A DNA stretch of 64,000 nt, from positions 186,001 through 250,000 of the forward strand of contig CAJUOU010000001.1 in the NCBI GenBank assembly GCA_910588545.1, written 5' to 3'. The stretch comes from an uncultured Christensenellaceae bacterium (GTDB lineage: Bacteria > Bacillota > Clostridia > Christensenellales > UBA3700). This document shows, piece after piece, positions 59,634-64,000 of the stretch (its first letter is position 1; every line of letters starts with the position of its first letter). The notes below the pieces were generated by a model, which was not told the origin of the DNA, ran no database searches, and saw nothing but the letters and a program-made list of their open reading frames with translations. Made by a program: the position numbers and the translations under genes.

Positions 59634-60328
59634 CTTATAATGAATGGCGGGATGAACTCAAAAAAAATCTTTTAAATGTTTCGGAAAGAGAAAAACAGCG
59701 AGTTCTTGATTATTATGCGGAAGCGTATGCTGACAGAAGAGAAGCAGGATTAAGTGAAAGGCAAGTAATCGAAGATTTTGGTGCTCCTTATGATGCGGCA
59801 CAAAGAATATTGTTGAATTTTTACGACAATTCCGACGAAGAGCCTTGCAGAGACAGATTCGAAAGTGAAAGGGATTATTCGGATAGGGAAAGTAAGAAAA
59901 AACATTTTTGCCGTGCCGAAAAAGAAAGGTCGGCTCCTGTAGTGGAGGCGGAAATTGTGAGGGATGACAAAAGAAATAAAACGACAAGAGGTCAAAATAA
60001 CGGTTGGATTTTTGTGTTGTTATGCGTTATATTTGCAATTCCGTTATTCGTATTGTTCGTAACTTTGGCAAGTATTTCATTTGCATTGATTATTTCTCCG
60101 TTTGCTTTGTTGGTTGCAGGAATCGGCACTATAGGTTTGGGTTGTGTAGAGTTATTTAGTAGCGTGGCATCCGGACTATTGACGATTGGCGAGGGGCTTA
60201 TTGCATTTGGAATAGGTTTGGTTTTGATGCCGTTGTTGGTAAAGCTAGTAAAAATAACATGGCAACTGCTAAAAAGATTTTTTAATTGGGTTAGTAGCCT
60301 ATTTAGCGGAAAGGAGTATGCAAAATGA
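59630..60328 (+). CDS. DUF1700 (HAAS-domain) membrane protein
   Basis: A 232-residue protein. The N-terminal HAAS domain is clear: MTYNEWRDELKKNLLNVSER, QRVLDYYAEAYADRREAGLS, and QVIEDFGAPYDAAQRIL. A charged linker (about residues 70-125) leads to three or so hydrophobic segments and a basic C-terminus. Proteins of this sort are nearly always encoded next to PadR genes and take part in envelope-stress or bacitracin-type responses in some Firmicutes; the mechanism is not known. Overlaps both neighbours by ATGA. Confidence 0.9.
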   Translation: MTYNEWRDELKKNLLNVSEREKQRVLDYYAEAYADRREAGLSERQVIEDFGAPYDAAQRILLNFYDNSDEEPCRDRFESERDYSDRESKKKHFCRAEKERSAPVVEAEIVRDDKRNKTTRGQNNGWIFVLLCVIFAIPLFVLFVTLASISFALIISPFALLVAGIGTIGLGCVELFSSVASGLLTIGEGLIAFGIGLVLMPLLVKLVKITWQLLKRFFNWVSSLFSGKEYAK

Positions 60329-61224
60329 GCGGATTGGGGAAAACGGTAATAGCCGGAGTTATAATTGCAGTAATTGGTTTACTTGTGTTATTGGTTGCAT
60401 TGGGTATGAATGGCTGGTCGTTTAATAATGATTACGAGATTAAAACTTACGATTGTACGACAGATATAGATACATTAAAAATAGATTATGCCGCAGGAGT
60501 TTTAAAGACAGAGTATTATGACGGAGAAAAGATTAAAATTGAATATCCTGAAAGTAAGTCATACAAAGCAACAATAAGTGAAAGTGAAAGCGTTTTGAAT
60601 TTTGAAACAGAATATAAATTTAGATTTTTCCATTTTAATTTTTGGCAACAAATGCCACCTGCCGTAATAAAAATACCTAAAAACAATATTTTGAGTATCG
60701 ATTTGGTTATGAACGCAGGTACAGTTGATATCGCAAGTGGGCAATATGCTGAAATAAAAGCCAACTTGAATGCTGGAACATTGAACCTAGAAAATATAGA
60801 ATGTGATAATTTTTATAATAAATTAAACGCAGGTAATGTAAAAATACAAGACTTAAAAACAGGAAATTCTACATTCGAGATGAACGCAGGAGATATAAAA
60901 ATATCTAATCTTGAATGTTCGGATAGCTTTTTTAAAGTTAATGCAGGTAACATTTTGATAAAAAACTTAAACTGCAATTCAATTAAATCAACTTTAAATG
61001 CAGGTAAATTGACGGTTGAAAAGGCTTTAAGCCAAAATGTAGATTTTGATATAAATGCAGGAACTATAACTATGAAAATGGTAGGCAGAAAAGAGGAATA
61101 CAACATAATCGTAATAAAAGATTCAGGTAGTTGCAATTTGCAAAATCAAACAGTTACCGACAGTAGCAAAAAAATCAATTTGGATATTGATAGCGGTAAT
61201 ATAAATATCGATTTTATTCAATAA
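60325..61224 (+). CDS. DUF4097 beta-strand repeat membrane protein
   Basis: A 299-residue protein with one N-terminal membrane segment (TVIAGVIIAVIGLLVLLVAL) and a large outer domain of a repeated beta-strand unit, in which N-A-G recurs about every 20 residues (VMNAGTVDIASG, NLNAGTLNLEN, KLNAGNVKIQD, EMNAGDIKISN, KVNAGNILIKN, TLNAGKLTVEK, DINAGTITMKM). This is the DUF4097 pattern, an adhesin-like beta-helix. It is the third gene of the PadR operon and may be the surface part of its sensing function. Confidence 0.92.
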   Translation: MSGLGKTVIAGVIIAVIGLLVLLVALGMNGWSFNNDYEIKTYDCTTDIDTLKIDYAAGVLKTEYYDGEKIKIEYPESKSYKATISESESVLNFETEYKFRFFHFNFWQQMPPAVIKIPKNNILSIDLVMNAGTVDIASGQYAEIKANLNAGTLNLENIECDNFYNKLNAGNVKIQDLKTGNSTFEMNAGDIKISNLECSDSFFKVNAGNILIKNLNCNSIKSTLNAGKLTVEKALSQNVDFDINAGTITMKMVGRKEEYNIIVIKDSGSCNLQNQTVTDSSKKINLDIDSGNINIDFIQ

Positions 61225-61227
61225 AAC

Positions 61228-61265
61228 ACAAAACTGCAAGCTTAGTTTAGGCTTGCGGTTTTTAT
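61228..61265 (+). terminator. intrinsic terminator of the PadR operon
   Basis: aaactgcaagc (61231-61241) pairs with gcttgcggttt (61251-61261), with one G-T pair, followed by T's. Confidence 0.85.
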
Positions 61266-61298
61266 TTATAATATAATATTAATAATAGCATAAGTCGC

Positions 61299-61327
61299 TT
61301 GCTATTTAAAATAAAGTATGCTATCAT
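61299..61327 (+). promoter_or_regulatory. promoter of the MATE transporter gene
   Basis: TTGCTA (61299-61304), 17 bp, TATCAT (61322-61327), with a TGC extension before the -10 box. Confidence 0.6.
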
Positions 61328-61358
61328 TTGATTGAAAATAATTTTGATTAAGTGGTTT

Positions 61359-62795
61359 ATGATAAAGATAGAAGAACAACTCGCAAATGGTAAAATTTTG
61401 CCTTTGGTTTTTAAACTTACGGTGCCGGCGGTTATAGCACAACTAATTACATTTTTATATAATATTGTGGATAGGATTTTTGTTGCAAAAATACAGGATG
61501 TAGGTATGGATGCACTTGCTGCTTTGGGTATTGTGTTGCCAATTACCTTAATAATTACTGCATTTGCACATTTGATTGGTTTGGGAGGCTCGCCGAGAGC
61601 AAGTTTTAAACTTGGGGAAGGGAATAGCTCGGATGCGAACAAAATTTTTAATACTTCGTTTGTTTTGTTGATATTAATAGGAATTGTTATAAGTTTAGTT
61701 ACATATTTTTTGGCAAGGCAACTAGTTGTATTGTTCGGTTGTCCGCCTACAGCAGTTGAGTATGCAACTTCGTATTTAAAAATATATTCTTTAGGCACTG
61801 TTTTTGTATTGCTTGCCCAAGGGTTAAATCCTTTTATAACCGCTCAAGGCTATTCGTTTGTTGCAATGTTCTCTGTACTTATAGGTGCAATTTTAAATAT
61901 TGCTTTAGACCCTATATTTATTTTTGTATTGAATATGGGCGTGCAGGGGGCAAGTTTGGCTACTATATTGTCGCAGTTTATTTCTTTTGTTTGGATAACG
62001 GTATTTTTCTTTACCAAAAAAAGTTTGTTTAAACTTAAATTTAAAGATATGTCCTTAAACATTAAAAGAATAATAAGCATATTGTCACTAGGCTTATCTC
62101 CGTTTATTATGGCAATTACCGAATGTGCAATACAAATAGTTTTTAATATCAATTTAAATATTTCTACAAGCGGAAACAAAGACTACACGGCAGCACTTAC
62201 AATAATGCTTAGTGCATTGCAACTAATATCCTTGCCACTTAACGGTTTGGGGTACGGCATGCAACCATTTGTCAGCTATAATTATGGTAAAGGGGATGCA
62301 GAAAGACTGAAAAAAGGTATAAAATATGTTACTATAATTGCATTTATTTTTGCAGTGGTAGTGTGGTCGATTTCTCTTGCAGTCCCTGAAATTTACACGT
62401 ATATATTTTCCGCAAGCGATAATGTAAGACTAATTTGCAAGCAATATACGCCGTTTTTCCTTATGGGCTCGATTATGTTTTTTGTGCAAATGACTTTGCA
62501 AAATATAAATGTTGCACTTGGGCAAACAAAATCTTCATTGATACTTGCCGTTACAAGAAAGGTTATAATTTTAATTCCGTTATGTTTTACGTTAACGCAT
62601 TTTATGGGCTTTAAAGGAGTATATCTATCCGAAGGCATTGCTGATTTAGTAGCAGGTGTAATAACTTCAGTAGTTATATTTACGACATTCCCAAGGATAT
62701 TTAAAAAAAGGCAAGCAGAAGTTTTAAAAGACCTTTCAGAAGATATTCAACACAACGCAACAGTTGATTGTAATTGTTGTGACTACGAGCAATAA
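61359..62795 (+). CDS. MATE-family efflux transporter
   Basis: I choose the ATG at 61359, after AAGTGG; the frame is open for nine codons upstream. The 478-residue product has twelve membrane segments in two halves. PLVFKLTVPAVIAQLITFLY and VDRIFVAKIQDVGMDALAAL at the start and the matching GLSPFIMAITECAIQIVFN in the second half are family features; GYGMQPFVSYNYGKGDAERL is the strongest one. MATE proteins expel cationic drugs or metabolites with sodium or protons. It follows the PadR operon but has its own promoter. The C-terminus has an odd Cys cluster (CNCCDYEQ). Confidence 0.92.
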   Translation: MIKIEEQLANGKILPLVFKLTVPAVIAQLITFLYNIVDRIFVAKIQDVGMDALAALGIVLPITLIITAFAHLIGLGGSPRASFKLGEGNSSDANKIFNTSFVLLILIGIVISLVTYFLARQLVVLFGCPPTAVEYATSYLKIYSLGTVFVLLAQGLNPFITAQGYSFVAMFSVLIGAILNIALDPIFIFVLNMGVQGASLATILSQFISFVWITVFFFTKKSLFKLKFKDMSLNIKRIISILSLGLSPFIMAITECAIQIVFNINLNISTSGNKDYTAALTIMLSALQLISLPLNGLGYGMQPFVSYNYGKGDAERLKKGIKYVTIIAFIFAVVVWSISLAVPEIYTYIFSASDNVRLICKQYTPFFLMGSIMFFVQMTLQNINVALGQTKSSLILAVTRKVIILIPLCFTLTHFMGFKGVYLSEGIADLVAGVITSVVIFTTFPRIFKKRQAEVLKDLSEDIQHNATVDCNCCDYEQ

Positions 62796-62816
62796 GTATA
62801 AATTTAGCGAAAAATT

Positions 62817-62846
62817 TAGGCATACACATAATGTATGCCTATTTTG
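62817..62846 (+). terminator. intrinsic terminator after the MATE gene
   Basis: taggcataca (62817-62826) pairs with tgtatgccta (62832-62841), followed by a short T-run. Confidence 0.8.
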
Positions 62847-62899
62847 CCCAATATTTTAATTTGTTAAAAATGATATGGTAACCGATTTAAAATATTTTC

Positions 62900-62928
62900 T
62901 TGACTAAAAAAATATTTTTTGATATAAT
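62900..62928 (+). promoter_or_regulatory. promoter of the EFR1 gene
   Basis: TTGACT (62900-62905), 17 bp, TATAAT (62923-62928) with a TGA extension. Confidence 0.8.
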
Positions 62929-62962
62929 AATATAATCAAAAAAATGCATTTGAGGTGAGATA

Positions 62963-63721
62963 ATGGCTAATGGTATTTTGTATTTCAGTGGAACGGGAAA
63001 CAGCCTTTATATTGCAAAACGTATTCAAGAAGAGGTTGGTGGGGACATCAAATTTATCCCTAACTACAAAGGAAATGGTCAAGAGTATGATAAACTAATT
63101 ATAGTTACTCCTATTTACTCCTTTGGTATGCCAAAGCATGTATACAAATTAATACCAAGGCTCAACACAATGACACCCTTGATTATTGTACAAAATTTTG
63201 GTGGGATGTCATGTGGTGCAGATTATCTAATGTATGAATACTGCACGAAAATCGGGGTTAATTTGCAAAGTATCTATCTTTTGCAAATGCCGGAAAATTT
63301 TACAACCACATTTACAGTTCCCAAACCTTACATTAACAGTGTATTAAAAAATGCAGAAAAAAGGATAAATAAAATTACTCAGGATATATTAAACGAGCGC
63401 TATACTTTGCCTAATAAAAAAATTACAAGGGAAGGTGCTTTCCTTAAAAATATGAGTAATTGGAATCAAATAGCAAAAAGTTTTTCCACCTCGGAAAATT
63501 GCATTAAATGCGGCAAATGTGTACAGATTTGTCCTGTAAAAAATATTCAACTAAAAGATGACAAAATAACTTTTCACGATAAGTGCGTAGCATGCCTTGC
63601 TTGTTATCATAGATGTCCTGAAAAGGCTATTTTATATAAAAATCATAAAAAGAAAGATAGATATGTCAATCCAAATATAATCGAAAGCGATATAGGGAAA
63701 GACTTTGTCGGTAAAAATTGA
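62963..63721 (+). CDS. EFR1-type flavodoxin-ferredoxin protein
   Basis: A 252-residue electron-transfer protein. The N-terminal flavodoxin-like part has the phosphate loop YFSGTGNSLYIAKRI and VTPIYSFGMPKHVY. The C-terminal part (about residues 180-225) has two 4Fe-4S motifs, CIKCGKCVQICPV and CVACLACYHRCPE, each with C-x2-C-x2-C-x3-C-P. EFR1 proteins are frequent in anaerobic Clostridia; the partner enzyme is not known. It starts after GAGGTGAG and has its own promoter. It supports an anaerobic lifestyle. Confidence 0.93.
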   Translation: MANGILYFSGTGNSLYIAKRIQEEVGGDIKFIPNYKGNGQEYDKLIIVTPIYSFGMPKHVYKLIPRLNTMTPLIIVQNFGGMSCGADYLMYEYCTKIGVNLQSIYLLQMPENFTTTFTVPKPYINSVLKNAEKRINKITQDILNERYTLPNKKITREGAFLKNMSNWNQIAKSFSTSENCIKCGKCVQICPVKNIQLKDDKITFHDKCVACLACYHRCPEKAILYKNHKKKDRYVNPNIIESDIGKDFVGKN

Positions 63722-63826
63722 TTTTTAATGTTGAATTGCAAAAAAATATAACATTTTTAAATATATTTTTTGTTATTAATTTTAACTATTAGTTTGACGA
63801 GTAATATAGTTAAAAACATAAGATAT

Positions 63827-63855
63827 TTGACATATATTATTAAATATGTTACAAT
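63827..63855 (+). promoter_or_regulatory. promoter of the partial gene at the right edge
   Basis: TTGACA (63827-63832), 17 bp, TACAAT (63850-63855). Confidence 0.75.
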
Positions 63856-63903
63856 AATACGTGAAAATGTATATTTATAGCAGTTTGTATAATAGGATAA
63901 TTT

Positions 63904-64000
63904 ATGAAAGACGATAATGAGATGGATAGTAAAAGGGATAAAATTGTAACCGATGCCGAAAAGCTAGTGGAAGAAGTACAATCCGAAACTCATAAACCGA
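63904..64000 (+). CDS. unidentified protein (partial, cut by window edge)
   Basis: An ATG with TAGGATAA upstream and a good promoter opens a frame of 32 codons that runs off the right edge. The visible part is highly charged and hydrophilic (KDDNEMDSKRDKIVTDAEKL), as in the N-terminal tails of some cytoplasmic or DNA-associated proteins such as GrpE, but there is too little to name it. Confidence 0.55.
   Translation, partial: MKDDNEMDSKRDKIVTDAEKLVEEVQSETHKP

Noticed and set aside
1..64000. CRISPR arrays.
   Set aside because: No regularly spaced direct repeats of 20-40 bp were seen and no cas-like genes are present.

Overview
The window is low-GC (roughly 30% by eye), uses the standard code, has many Gram-positive style lipoproteins with a lipobox cysteine, strong AGGAGG-type ribosome sites and near-consensus TTGACA/TATAAT promoters. 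Together with BspA-like leucine-rich repeats, an EFR1-type ferredoxin, PadR/DUF1700/DUF4097 and YdeI genes this suggests an uncultured anaerobic gut Bacillota of class Clostridia. That placement is inference; no rRNA gene is present.

Layout. 1-3181 (minus): partial GNAT acetyltransferase, 2H phosphoesterase, a small protein and a large lipoprotein whose leader holds a terminator-like hairpin and a 154-bp inverted-repeat element. 3847-21721 (plus): a 16-gene surface polysaccharide cluster with an initiating phosphoglycosyltransferase, DegT aminotransferase, five glycosyltransferases, UDP-HexNAc dehydrogenase, glucuronyl C5-epimerase-like protein, EpsG-type polymerase, Wzx flippase, WbsX protein, and a complete dTDP-L-rhamnose pathway (rfbA, fused rfbC-rfbD, rfbB). 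21958-27441: a Cys/His-repeat lipoprotein, an ABC-F ATPase, an amidohydrolase and an acidic repeat protein ending in a uL15-like domain. 27853-32243: dnaX-ybaB-recR, a lipoprotein and a formate/nitrite transporter. 32414-35578 (minus): hydrolase, P-loop kinase, GNAT and DUF2156 genes. 35704-37212: catalase.

37294-39895 is a decaying carbohydrate locus: a metallophosphoesterase with nonsense and frameshift lesions, a transporter remnant, and a truncated Gfo/Idh/MocA gene that runs into a GH16 glucanase lipoprotein. 39905-44502 holds a kinase, small membrane protein, iron alcohol dehydrogenase, a tyrosine recombinase and a lipoprotein. 44812-47686 holds YdeI, a broken LRR lipoprotein, a GNAT and a broken membrane protein. 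48067-50269 is a TetR regulator plus GPH/MFS transporter, with tandem TetR-type operators.

50357-51152 is a gene-free block with three elaborate stem-loop structures beside an HNH endonuclease gene and tRNA-Ser(UGA). 52331-56213 has a pentapeptide-repeat protein, an esterase lipoprotein, a zinc-ribbon protein, two adjacent genes broken at poly-A runs and a TetR regulator. 56239-59206 encodes two large Sel1-repeat proteins. 59322-61224 is a PadR-DUF1700-DUF4097 operon with a perfect promoter; then come a MATE transporter, an EFR1 ferredoxin-flavodoxin protein and the start of an unknown gene.

The most unusual items are the structured non-coding block by the HNH gene, the structured leader of the first lipoprotein, the C5-epimerase in a bacterial glycan cluster, the uL15-domain acidic protein and the clustered gene decay.
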